A stretch of 64,000 bases of DNA, from positions 992,001-1,056,000 of the forward strand of contig MU270027.1 in the NCBI GenBank assembly GCA_021432635.1, read 5' to 3'. This stretch comes from Thozetella sp. PMI_491 (Eukaryota; Ascomycota; Sordariomycetes; Chaetosphaeriales; Chaetosphaeriaceae). How positions within the stretch are numbered: position 1 is the first letter of the stretch; each line of letters starts with the position of its first letter. The position numbers and the translations under genes are program-made. Of the stretch, positions 45,082 to 56,700 are shown piece by piece. Under the pieces are notes generated by a model. The model did not search any database. It was not told where the DNA came from and saw only the letters and a program-made list of their open reading frames with translations.

Positions 45082-46735
45082 TTATGCCCCGACGTCGCCT
45101 CCAAAGCCGACCGGTCGTCTCCTGCCCTCGTTCTCAGGCAGGATCGCCAGTGCCTTGTATATCTTACCCATCCCACTGGGACCGCGGTCCACGAGGCGCT
45201 TCCAGGCCTTCTCGATGTTGGTGGCCGTCTGGGGCCCTCCTTCGCCTGCCGCCGCCGCCTTTATGAGCATTTCGGCTCGTTCACGGATTCCCATCGCTTC
45301 CAGGAACGGGCCCTGCTCGACCGGTCCGTGAATCTCCACGCCTTCAGACGCGCGCACGCATGCCTCAGCGATACCCGCAAAGTCGACATCTGCGCTCAGG
45401 TCCGTCAGGCCGGCCTCGGCGAAGGGGCTGACTCGGCGATGCGCCTTGATGCCGCGCAAGCTGTTCGTCGGTACCTGGCCGTCCCCAGGGCCGTAGTCGA
45501 GGATGAGCGCAGCGCCTGAAGGTCGGCTCTTGGTGTGCTGGAGCGAGCCGCCGATACGGGCGGCAAAGTCGGCTGCGTAGAGTGCTGCGTCCGGACACAC
45601 TTCAATCAGGGCGCCATCTCCAGTCTGGGTCTTGATGGCACGGTAGCGCGGAGATGACTCGGGAAGGTAAAGCGAATGTCTGGTAGGTGCCTTGGCGAGG
45701 GACATCTGGAAGTCCGGCGGTGGAGTGTCGCGAGACTGCGACGCTGGCGTGCCGAGGCTGTCGTGGGTAGAGTCCGGAGGTGTGGGGGACACGAGCATTT
45801 CCCGCCACTGGAGGGTGGACTGTGCCGTCTTTGACGAGGACGGCTGCTCTTCTCCCTCCACAGGAGATTTGTCTTTAGTGGCCGCCGGCGTGTTGACGCA
45901 CTGGAAGGTGTGGATAGGGAGGGCATCAAAGAACTCGTGAGCCACGATGAAGGGTGTCTTGTCGGCACTGACGGGAATCGACTTAATAGTCTCGGTCCAG
46001 ACGATCGGAAAACCCGAATACTTGCATACGCTGTGGTAGCCCACTCGGGATTCCGTCATGGACGCATCTTCGCCGCAGAGGAGGTTCTTCTGGGCGATTC
46101 GAAGCTTGGGGCTGGCTTCGACCATGTAGATGGCGTCAATGCTGTCTGCCATGCCCTTGAAGTTGCGGATAGTCTAAGAGGAGTATTAGAAGTTGTTTTC
46201 TCGTCTGCAGAGAATGAAAAGGGACAGACACGAAGCATATCGTCCATCAAAGTCCCCCGACCCGGCCCGACCTCGATGAGCTCGACGCCTTTATTCGGGC
46301 GGCCCTGGGCCATCCATTCGGCCACGAACCAGATACCGATTAGCTCGCCAAAGATTTGCGATATCTCGGGCGAGGTTACAAAGTCGCCCTTGAGGCCGAA
46401 TTGATCCCGGCCCTCCTCGATGGCCCCGGTGTAGTAGCCACCCGTGTCCGAGGTCAAGCACATGCGCATGTAGCTCGCTAACGGAACAGGGCCTGTTGCC
46501 TGCTCATCAGATCAGAGGCAAAGCACAGAATGCAGAGTCAGAGGCGGCGCCCTACCGATATAGCATCGGACAGCTGCTTTGCCAGCGGTGTCGACCATGT
46601 CCTCCCGTCTGCGGCTCGCAGCGAATTTGTCGTCGCTAGCAGCCGCGAGCTCAGAGGAGCTCTAAGCCGGGCAATCTGGGGCCGGATGAGCGAAACCCGA
46701 AGGGCCGGAAGGCTGCGAGGTAGTGCAGTCCTCAT
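45082..46735 (-). CDS. NDUFAF7, mitochondrial complex I assembly methyltransferase
   Basis: Three exons (46735-46556, 46499-46230, 46173-45082), all phase 0, give 513 aa. The N-terminus is Arg/Leu/Ser-rich without acids ([20 protein letters not shown]), a mitochondrial presequence. The SAM-dependent methyltransferase domain (PF02636) shows [20 protein letters not shown], the SAM motif [17 protein letters not shown] (residues 134-149), AHEFFDALP and ILDYGPGDG, and ends with TADVDF-type sequence ([14 protein letters not shown]). NDUFAF7 dimethylates an arginine of the 49-kDa/NDUFS2 subunit early in complex I assembly. Fungus-type insertions rich in Ser/Thr/Pro follow AHEFFDALP. It is divergent from USE1 with 379 bp between start codons. 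Confidence 0.93.
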
Positions 46736-47114
46736 TTTTGATGAGATCAATGCATACACATCATTCAGAAACGATTTTGGGGTGAGGTGGAGGGGTCGGG
46801 AACACGGTATCAGGGAAGTGTAGCTCAGATGTACGGAGTACTCAGCACGGAGCTTGATAAAGCTCCAAGGTTGTACAAGCCAGTCCCCGATAGCCCGTTT
46901 GAGCTCGAGCCAAGCAGAAGCTGCAATGTTGCATCAAGCATACCCATCCCTAACCCTGCCAGTTTCTAACAGAGCCACATGTCAATGAGCTCGCGCCACA
47001 TTTACCCCAAGACCGGACCATTCTCGAAACCTCGAACGTGACGACATACCTCCAGAGCGGGCCAGCAGCGAAACGACCTGGGATGAACAGTCGACTATAG
47101 CGCGGGCACACGCC
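46736..47114. other. Bidirectional promoter NDUFAF7 / USE1
   Basis: 379 bp lie between two start codons in opposite directions, so both promoters must share it or overlap neighbouring genes. It contains one TACGGAGTA 9-mer (46832-46840). No TATA box is obvious. Confidence 0.5.
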
Positions 47115-48226
47115 ATGGCAGACTACACGGTAGGCGGTGCGGTGATGGCGAAGGCCACTCGGCCGGTCGACAGCCTCGGGGACCTCACTAGACTCCTCAG
47201 CCGCTTACAGCAAACCGTCTTGCGCGCCGACGCAGAGAGAGAGCGGAGGCTCCGGACGAACGAGTACGAGAGGAAAAAAGTCGAAACCGTAAGCCCGAAC
47301 CCGTCCCTACTTTCCTTCGTCTCGCATTGTGCTAACGAAATGTCTGCGGACAGAACATACAGTTTGCCCGGTCGCTCCTCCAGAAGGTCGAGCAGGACGC
47401 AGCTACCAGCAGCAAGATCCTGCCCAGGAGACAGGAATGGCAGGCAGATGTAGGCCGGAAGCGAGAGATACTGGAGCAGCTGGCGGAGCGCATGCACGAT
47501 CTGGAGGAGATTGCCCGTAATGAAGCGGACGACGAGAGCTCCGACGGCGAGGATATACTCAGCGAAATCATCCCTACCCCTAGCGAGAGCATGGATTCCC
47601 GGTCCGCCGACGCGCCATTAGATGGTACGACAGAGGAGCGCATGGGGACAGAGGAGGCAGAGGCAGTGCCAGAAGCTCCAGAGCCGGCATCATCACCCCC
47701 ACCACCCTACGAGGACACAGCTCGGGAGTCGCCTGGAGAGCAGGTGCTGTCCGAGAAACCTCAGGCTACTGCTGTTACATCCCACAGCCTGCGACCGCGC
47801 CGCGCCGACCCAGAGAAGCACGCAGAGGCGGAGAAGGATACGGCAAGGACGACAGGCTCCGAGCTTTTCGGCGACAGGAAGGAGCCGCTCCCATCCGCCA
47901 CCCTCAACGAGGCTATTCTTGACACGCAGCGGGCAGAGCAGGACTTCTTGTCCGAATCAATACTCAAGATGGCCCGGGATCTGAAGGATTCCTCGCATGC
48001 ATTCGCGACGGCGCTTGAGCAAGACAAGGATATGGTCAACTCGGCTGGGAAAGGACTCGACAAGAACGAAACAGGGCTTGAAGCGGCGGCCCGGCGGATG
48101 GGCACTCTCCGCAAGATGACAGAAGGCAAAGGGTGGTGGGGCCGGATGATGCTTTACGCGTGGATTTATGGACTCATGGTACTACTGGTGTTGCTAGTGT
48201 TTGTGCTGCCAAAGCTTCGGTTCTGA
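47115..48226 (+). CDS. USE1-type SNARE of ER-Golgi retrieval
   Basis: Two exons (47115-47288, 47354-48226) give 348 aa. The N-terminal helical part (DLTRLLSRLQQTVLRADAER) and a long acidic, Pro-rich linker precede the SNARE motif near residues 255-315 (LNEAILDTQRAEQDFLSESI, then LEQDKDMVNSAGKGLDKNE) and a C-terminal membrane anchor (MMLYAWIYGLMVLLVLLVFV) with only six residues after it, a tail-anchored protein. This layout is that of Use1, the Qc SNARE for COPI retrograde traffic at the ER; Use1 is known to have Asp at the central layer, and Asp is available here in EQDKDMV, though I cannot fix the register by eye. Confidence 0.9.
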
Positions 48227-48658
48227 TAACATGGCAACAAAAAGGCGTCGGAGGGCAAATTATGGACCGGTAGGGGGCGGGGGCATGGAAGGCAAAGCGT
48301 GTACTTAATTGCGTTAGCTAAGTAGCTGTAGGCCACTGGATCGGCCAGAATAGCAACTCTGCTCTCCGCGTGGGCTATGAAGCCCTGAGCTCTGCTCAAC
48401 TCCGCTCTCTCTCAAGATGGCAAAGCACCATATGCCGTACCCCGTGAATCGGCCAAAATCACAGCCCTCTCAGCGCCATGATGTTACAGAAACAAACGAC
48501 CACGCTTAATACCCGAACTGTTTCTGCGGAGTTGCGCTGCTCCCGTGGTTTATCACCTTTGACTCGGTTGCTTAGTAGGCGTCATGGTTCGCCATGGGCT
48601 CGGCGGCTGCGGAATCGCCACCGCCGGGGCTACAGACAATAGCCTTGTCATCATGGCT
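48227..48658. other. Convergent intergenic region
   Basis: 432 bp between USE1 and BRCT-protein 3' ends. Short frames only; nothing recognisable. Confidence 0.45.
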
Positions 48659-49811
48659 CTAGGTTGTGCAAACTTCTGCCAAACCACGTCCGGACTCCTG
48701 CTCGCAGTCGGGCTCCTCGGGAGGCTTAAACTCGTCAGGAACGTAGCCGACCGGCTTACCACCGGTCTGGTATACGTCAACGGAATGGACGATCCATGGG
48801 GAAAATGAGATGCACACTTACTGGAGGGGCGTAATGGAAGATATCGTCATTCGCGATGCCAGCCTTAACGAGGCGATGATCCCATTCAACAGTTGTTTTA
48901 ACCTTGAAGAAATGCTTGAACTTCTCGAAGTGATCCTGGAAAGACCCGGGTAGCTCATCGTCCACCCAGCGGAGCGCTGGTGCGTGTTTCTTCCGGTAGA
49001 ACTTGACGCCCACTCGATAGAGCGGTGGCTGGGCAATAGATTCGAAGAGCTATCCACCTGGTAAGTGAGATGTACGACATCTGATTATGAAAGCCAACAA
49101 GTAACGAGAGTCTTGAAGGTGATGTTGTAGCTGAACACGTACCGAGAGGTCGTAGCGCGCTCCGTCTTTTTCGCGGAGTAGCTTGACGTCGTAGATGAAG
49201 TGAGTGAGGTCCGCATATGGTCGGTATGTGTCTCGAGGCCCTCGTGTTAACTTCGGCGGTCTGGCTTGCTAGAACCTCAACTTACTGGTATTGACGAAGC
49301 CGTCCGTTTCCTCTCTAATCCCCTTCTCTTTTTTCTCTTTAGCTCGCTCCTTCGCCCTATCATAGGCTTCTCTACTTAGGAACGAGTATTCTTTCTCAGG
49401 CAATTTCTTCCTGTTGATCATCGAGAGTTCGAGCCAGTCCATCATTAGGATATGGCACTTCCGGTTGCGACGGGCACCTTTCACTATTGAAGGATAGTAG
49501 TTAGAGGCTTATTTATTAATAACAAAACAAGCAATTCGCCGGAAGAAGGGGACACTGCCTAAGCTGAGGTTTAACTTACAACCTGCATGCCGCGATTTCT
49601 TCTTCCACTCTCCTTGAGAGCAGATCAGGTGAGTAACTGTGGAATCCCAGCGGGGAAGGATCTTGCCTCCCCGAAGTTGAATATATTTGCCAATGGTGGT
49701 CTCCTGGAACTTGGGCGTGAAGTCACCAACTATGGCAAACGTCATTCCGGCAAACATGCTCTGCTCTCGCTTGGTGAGAGCTTTCTCCTTGCGTGCGGCG
49801 TGAGGAGCCAT
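48659..49811 (-). CDS. BRCT-domain protein
   Basis: I reconstruct five exons (49811-49580, 49483-49286, 49240-49143, 49049-48822, 48766-48659), all with GT-AG sites and consistent phases, giving 287 aa. One BRCT domain spans about residues 16-105: FAIVGDFTPKFQETTIGKYI, GGKILPRWDSTVTHLICS and, after the first splice, CHILMMDWLELSMINRKKLP. The second half (YADLTHFIYDVKLL, LYRVGVKFYRKKHAP, WDHRLVKAG) looks like a conserved WGR-like or unnamed fungal extension. BRCT domains bind phosphopeptides or DNA ends in repair; the protein is short and has no catalytic domain. The last exon (ending GKPVGYVPDEFKPPEEPD...) is least certain. Pre-mRNA of this gene is unusually intron-rich for its size. Confidence 0.8.
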
Positions 49812-50738
49812 GGTCTGCCGGGTTGTGCGTGATTGATGGATTGGGAGCGATGAGGATTGAGTTTAAAGTCTTGCTCCGTCCTTGGGAAAGATATTGAGCA
49901 AAATTTACGGAGCTGATCAATGTGGTTTGCGATGCCGGAGGAAGGGGTGACCCTAGGTCTTGTGGAAGCGGAATCGGAATGAAAGGGGAGAAGAAGCAGC
50001 TGTATTTCAGATCGAGGGCAAGATAGAGCCCCAAGGATAGATGAGATGCATGGAGTCCAGGTAAAGAGACTAAAGAGAAGAGCAAGAATATGTACCCCAG
50101 CCGGTGTCCCAGAGTGGGAAGATGTGTTGGCGAGGGTGTGAGGAGGGAGAGGCACGGACAACGAACCGCAGGAAATAGAAGTGTGACTTAGAGTCAGAAG
50201 AGAGATTGAAAGAGGGAGTGAGTCTTACTAGAACACGAGAGCTAGCTAGACTACCAAAGTGATAGATCATAAGCAAAAATGAGCAACAGAGGCTGCCGTG
50301 ACGATAGGAAGGGGGGATTGCGTCGTGAAACTTGGGGGAGTTAGTATCGGCCGAATACATAATTGGGGCTGAAAATAGAAGCGAACATCTCACAAAATCA
50401 CCCGCAGGATTGGAAGATAGGTGCATACAGGTTAGGTTGTCGTGAATTTTTGGGTGCAGCATGGCGATGCCCTTGATACAAGATATTGCGGACAGCCCCC
50501 CCAAGGGGCAGAGCGAGACTAAGACGGCCCGGTGTGCATCGTGATATGATGCATCAATTTGGGCGAATGCGGAAATAGAACAGTCCCGACATGGGGGCCA
50601 GAGCCCAACTATTTACTTACCCCTGAAATCATTGCGACATTGCCATGTCTTCACGCACGGACCGAGAAGAACTATCTCTCTGTAGCATCGGCTGTCGGAC
50701 CAAAGTTTTCTTGCTCTAAAGAAGTCTAAAATATCCAG
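49812..50738. other. Tandem intergenic region BRCT protein / trpC
   Basis: About 0.9 kb. It is A-rich on the plus strand (pyrimidine-rich for the minus-strand BRCT gene, as expected for its promoter/leader). A 144-codon minus-strand frame (50070-50504) is pyrimidine-biased and not convincing. Nothing else seen. Confidence 0.45.
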
Positions 50739-53075
50739 CTATCTAAATGACTTAGCTGCCTTGATAAAGGCCTTAATCTTCCCGATATCTTGCTTGCCAT
50801 CTGTCTCGACCCCGCTGCTAACATCGACGCCAAGGACCTGACCGACAGCTGTGCCTAGAGTAGCAACTGACTCGGCCACAGTGCTTGGCGTTAGACCACC
50901 AGCAAGAAGAACCGTTAACCCCTTGTCCTTCTCCAAGACCGTCTTGACTGACTGGAAATCCAAAGGCTTTCCCTCTCCAGAGCCCGAGTCCAAAAGGGGC
51001 ACAGTGTGGTACCCTCGGAGACCGATGCCTGGGTCGCCAGGATTGAACTTGCGGATAACCGGCACAGGAATGAGGCTAGCCCATTCGATGGGCTCGTCGC
51101 CGTGGAGCTGCACAATGTCGAGATTGTATACTCGTTGCTTCTCTAACACCTCCTCAAGCGGTTGGTTCTTGAATACTCCGACGACGAAGGGGCCGTGGGC
51201 TGCCAGGTCTTTGGATGTGGAAGAGAAGTAATCCGTGGCAACCTTGGATGCGGCGATAGGCGTCTCCTTGGCGGAAGATTTCCTCGCTTTATGAACAACT
51301 TCTGAGATGGAAAGCGCGGCCTCATGGGAAACTGTTCGCTTTATCCCAGGCACCATAATCATCCCCACGAAGTCGGCACCAGCATCGACTGCGGCGGCTG
51401 CGGCCTCTGCGGTGCGCGTGCCACATATCTTGGCGAGAAGGGGCTTGGTCTCTGGTTTTGGTGCAGGTGTAGTGAGGCCGGCACAGAGTTCGCGTATAAA
51501 TTGAGAAGAGTCCGGCGCTCGCATGATGGATTCGCCGACGAGAACGCCATTGACGCCATCCTTCTTGCAGTCGAGGACATCCTGATGCGAGTTGATCCCG
51601 CTGAGGGCGCAGATAAGTGTCTCCTCGGGGACCATGCTTCTCAGCCTACCGGTGGTGCCGAGATCGACCTCAAAGTTCTCCAAGTTGCGGTTGTTGACGC
51701 CAATGGCTTTAGCTCCGAGCTTAATCGCGCTCTTCATCTCCTCAGCGTTCTGGACTTCGACGAGGGGTTCCATGCCAAGGGAAAGAGAGTAGTTGTATAG
51801 GCGCTCGAGAAGCCCATATTCAAGCATCTTGACGATCAGCAAGACCGTGTCGGCACCAGCCAGTCTCGCTTCTAGGATCTGGTACTCGTCAAAGATGAAT
51901 TCCTTTCGAAGCACTGCAGGCCGGTTCGGCATGCCGTTTAGAACCTGGCGGACGGCGCGTAGGTCATCAATGCTGCCCTTGAACCACTCCGGCTCCGTGA
52001 GGACGGAGATGACGCTGGCGCCAGCCAGGGCATACTTGCGGGCCTGGGTGGGTGCATCGATCTCTAGAGCGAAGATGCCTTTGGAGGGAGACCCTCGCTT
52101 GATCTCAGCCAGGAGTGAAACATCGAACGGCGAGCGACGCAAGCGGTCGACGAATGAGATCTGGGGCGGAGCGATATTCAAATCGTACGCAGCCTGCAAA
52201 TCCGACGGCCGCTGCGAGGGAACCAGCTTCTGGGCGGCCACAGCCTCCTTTCTGTGAGCATAAATCCTCTCCAAGATGTTGTTCTTGGAGGCGGGAGCCT
52301 TGGCCGGGCCGGCCTTCTGGAGCCTCTCGTTCTCGGCCCAGGTTCCGCCTTGAAAGCGGAGGAAGTTCTTGAGCATCGTCCGGCCATCCGCGGAGAGAAT
52401 GCTCTCGGGGTGGAACTGGACACCCTCCATGGTATACTCCTTATGGCGCACACCCATGATTACCCCCGGGGAGCCATCCTCCTTGGCGATCCAGGAGGTG
52501 ACCTCGAGCTCCTTGGGCAGGGTAACGCGTGTGCCGGCAAGAGAGTGGTACCGGGTGACCGGAAGGCCTTGGGACAGGCCGACGTAGACACCTTTCCCAT
52601 CGTGGCTCAGCGGAGATGTCTTGCCGTGCAGAATCTCACCAGCCGAGCTGACATCGCCTCCGTACACGTCAAATATGCATTGCCTGGAACCACCAGTCAG
52701 CTCCCAGTGCAGATCTCCAGCGAGGCCGGACGAAACGTAGCACTCAGCAACTTACTGTCCCATGCAGACGCCGAAAATGGGGATCTTGCCTGCAAAGTGC
52801 CGGATGGCATCGCGACTCACGCCGGAGTCGGTCTTGGGGTGCCCGGGCCCTGGACTTACGACGATCTGGGTTGGCTTCTTGGCAATGAGCTCCTCAAGGG
52901 TGATCTTGTCGTTCCTGAAGACGGTCACCTTGGCGCCTTCGAGCACTAGATACTGGTAGACATTCCAGGTGAATGAGTCATAGTTGTCGATGAGGATCAG
53001 ATTGGATGCCGTGGGAATTGGCGGTGCGGGCTGTGGGTGGTGCGGTGAGTGGTCGACCATGTCGAGGGATGGCAT
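50739..53075 (-). CDS. Trifunctional tryptophan biosynthesis protein TrpC
   Basis: Two exons (53075-52756, 52683-50739) give 754 aa; the 72-bp intron splits a Gln codon just after the nucleophile motif. Three enzymes in order: glutamine amidotransferase subunit of anthranilate synthase (about 24-225; triad Cys104 in GVCMGQ, His198 and Glu200 in QFHPES); indole-3-glycerol-phosphate synthase (about 240-510; [49 protein letters not shown]); phosphoribosylanthranilate isomerase (about 522-754; catalytic Cys527 in [25 protein letters not shown]). It supplies three steps of tryptophan synthesis in the cytosol. All catalytic residues are present. A CPC1/Gcn4-type site lies 143 bp upstream. It is divergent from NUP188. 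Confidence 0.97.
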
Positions 53076-53741
53076 CTTGTTTTTTTTTTCCTTCTTAGAT
53101 TTCGGGTTCTGGTCAAGAATGAACTCACTCCACGTCTTGCGGGAGCGTCAGGTTGGCCTTGGGTCTTGGCTAATGGACGAGTGGTGCAATTGACAGGTAC
53201 AAGGGGACGAGGAAGTCGGGTGAGTCACCCAATGGCCTTAATACTGATCCAAGAAGTCTTGAAATCCTCGACCTCAAAGAGGGCGGTAATCAACACACTG
53301 TCACCCTGCACAATGCACAATGCACACCGGTGCCGGACCCCCGCTGTTCTGCTACTGTGCCTAAGGTACCTAGTTAGGTGCTCTTTGGATCCTGTAGTAC
53401 GCGCTACAGCTCACTGGACATACAGTAATTACAGTGGGGGTCCTAGCTTCCATGTCGGTGCGCGCAGGCTAGCTGGCTTCCGCCTTAGCAATATCTGCTC
53501 TTATCGCCAGCCAGTATTGTTATCGCCCTAACCCCCCGGTCAGCCTCCATATCCCGCTTGTGTGGAGAGCTTGAGCTCCAACACGCCTCATAGGTCAGGT
53601 ACCTACAGACTACAGTAGGCAGAGCAAGTCGCGTCCCAACATCGCCAATTTTTTTTTGAGCCTCATCGACGCGACGATCTACGCCCTAGACCGCCGCGCC
53701 CTCCTCAAATTATACCTACCGGCAGATGGAGCTTTTCCAAA
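53076..53741. other. Divergent promoter region trpC / NUP188
   Basis: 666 bp between two start codons. It holds the TGAGTCA palindrome (53218-53230) near trpC and a T9 run (about 53650-53658) near NUP188. No coding sequence. Confidence 0.6.
53218..53230. promoter_or_regulatory. CPC1/Gcn4-type site upstream of trpC
   Basis: GGGTGAGTCACCC is a 13-bp palindrome (with central G) around TGAGTCA, the binding site of the bZIP regulators CPC1/CpcA/Gcn4 that control amino-acid biosynthesis genes, trp genes included. It lies 143 bp upstream of the trpC ATG and 512 bp upstream of NUP188. The heptamer alone is common by chance; the position and the symmetrical extension make it credible. Confidence 0.65.
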
Positions 53742-56700
53742 ATGGCATCGCTCACCGATAGAACATATTTTCCTCCTCTGGAGGAGTGTCTAGCCGGCCA
53801 AAACATCGTGCTGTATGCCGTTCCCTCCCGCCCCTCCGACCCTTGTGGTCGCAGCTAACCCGCCGCCTAGCTCCTGGAAGCTCGTCGCGGCTGCGTTTTC
53901 CGACGATTCCTACGACCGCATCACCAGCTTCGCGTGCTCCGCCTTCCTCAAGGATGCCTACGTCCACCAGCTTCTCAAGGCGCCTTCCAAAGCGTTCGCG
54001 CCGTCCACTGCCCAGACCAAAGCAGACTTCGAGGCCAAGACGGCTGCCATCAATGTCACCCCCAACACCACTCCCGATGAGCAGTACGACATTAAGCAGA
54101 TCAAGGGGGACGCCCAGTGGCTGAGCAAGGCGGCCAAGGTTAACGAGGTTGCTGCCCTGCGAATCGTCGTGGTGGAGTTCCAGTCTCGACCCAACTCTCA
54201 CCTCGCAGGTCCGCTGTCGACGCAGGACCTCATCAACGTCCAACAGGCTGCCGGAATCGACGGCACCCAGGTCTCGGCCGTATTTTCGACGCTCGACACA
54301 TCCTTGGTGGCCGATGCGGAGGCGATATGGACCCAGTTCGAGACAGAGTCGTGCCGGCGGCAACGCATCCTCGCCACATACCTATCCGAGCGCCGCCATT
54401 TTATGTGCTCCGTCGACAAGCTCTTGTCATTCATGTTTGACAGCACCCTTGGCACCATGAAAGAGGACCAGGAGATCCAAGACGCCGATTCCTTGCGAAA
54501 GGAGATTGCGTCCAAGGCGTTTGGTGTCCAGGATGTGGACCACCCAAAGGGAGGCTCCTTTGACGATTTGCTCTCAAACTATCTCGGGGTCCTCTCCGAG
54601 TGTATAGATCGATCTCAAACGGGCCCTGAGTCGTTGGAGGGAGCCGACCTTACTGAGGATCTGGAGGTAGACTGGGCGAGGACAGGTCTTACCGAGGCAG
54701 CCCATGCCATGACCGTCATGTTCCAGATCTTGGACCTCGCGCAAGGCAAATTCTCAGCTCCTACTGTCGTGCTGAACTGGTTCAAGTTTGTAGAGGCGTA
54801 TGCCTTCTTGGAACCGCTACAGGGAGTAAGTCGGGTCAACTCACTTGTGATTGGTATCGTTGCGCTCATCATCTTCCAGGCCCATGACTTGATAGCCGAA
54901 CTTGTGCTCCCTCTAAAAAGCCTAGTCTGTGTCATCTCTCTGAAGCTCATCAACCCGGAGAGAGCCATTCGGTACCTAGACCAGGATGTCGACCTAGACG
55001 ACCATGAAGACCCCTACGTCGCGTCTTCGGAGATCTTAGGGCAGATCCACAACACCGTCCTTGGCGCTGCCAATGCCAATCTGACCTCCGCCAATCCTAT
55101 TGTCTTCGCCTGGTGCCTCATTCTTCACCAGATGTACGTTGCGTACCAGGAGAGGCTGGAAAGACGAGATACGATACAGAACCAGCGGGCTCAGGATGGG
55201 TATGAACTCAATAACCGACAGGGCCCGGCCGCTCTCGGGCGACGGAACTCAGCCGGTAGCATTGTTTCCATCGAGAAGTCGGCATACGACGTCTTCCTAG
55301 CGACAGCCAACCTCGGAGGCGATGTTCAGGTGGTTAAAGAACTGGCGATGACCGTGACCGCTGGGGGGCAGGTCCACGACCTGATTGCCGAGATGTCACA
55401 GTGCCTGGGGAGCACACAAGCCGGCGCATTCCTGCCCGTCGTCGGAGCTCGAATGCGCCTGGTCTTGCTCGGGCTTCTGCAACTGAGCTATCCCCTCATA
55501 GGATACCAGTCGGAGCCCGTGACAAGCTTACTCGCAGTACTTTCTGGTGGCCAGCAGTATTGGGACCTCTCGTCAAAAGGCCTCCGTTACGCTTCCGAGG
55601 ATGTCACGGCCGCCGCATTGGTTGACCAGCAGCTTTTACAGAACTACGTTTTCCAATCTCTAAGCCGATACCCCTATGAATTTCTGCCTTTCATCAACCT
55701 ATGCCGCGCTTTATCCGCATGCCTCTGCCAGGATGAACGATCCGAGATTGTCATGAAGTCGCTCCTGAAAACGCCCAGTCTGACTATGGAACAGCCTAAG
55801 AGCTGGGGTGGCTACTCCTTGGTGTTCGAAGAGGACAACATCGACGCGTTCAAGACTAGTGAGGATATCCCGCTCTTCGTTTCTCCCTCGGCCTGGAGGA
55901 GAAGATCGCCAAATGAAGAGCCTTTCACAATCCCAGCCGGCACGTTTGGACGGTTCCTCAACCAAGGTGGCACCGTGGTGTTGCTAGAATATGAGCACTC
56001 TACTTTGGCGCTCCTAGGAAAGCGCCTCGAAGCGAACCTCTCGGTGGACCCGGCGGACGCAATTCTGGGCCTCCTAAGCCCGGACGAAGTTGCTGAGGTG
56101 ATCGCTTTCCTGGCAACGCTCCTCCGTGCTGAGTCTTTGAGGGCAACCGATGCCGACACGGCTGTCGAGACAGGGTTGACCATCCTGAGAGAAGCCAGTC
56201 GTGCCCTGCCCAGAACGAAGGACATTATCAGTGTGGTGTGCGACACGCTGGACAGCTTTATGCAGGCGGATCTGTCGGATTCTGAAGACGGCAATATTGC
56301 CGTGTTGTCTTCGTGCTTCCAGTTTCTGCATGCAGCTCTGCCCATCTGCCCCGGACGGGTGTGGTCGTATATGCCGCGCTGCGACCTTCTCAATACAGAA
56401 TCTAAAGCAGGGCGACTCACAAGGATCACGGCAAACTTAGACCTCTACTCGGAGCGATTCAACTTTTTGTCATCAGCCGTGAAGTTCTTCTCCAGCTTGG
56501 TTGATAGCGCTAGAGACAGCGCTGTCCAGCGGAAAGCCGGGGCGGCGAAGCATAAAGGAAGCGAGAGCCCATGGCTAGGAACTTCGGACAAGATCCTGTC
56601 GCGGGTGTGCTTGTCGATTGCGCAGGCCGCGGTCGACACACTGGAGAATACCTCGACTTGGAGATTCCAGTCCGAACTTCATCGAAGCACGCTGGTTCGG

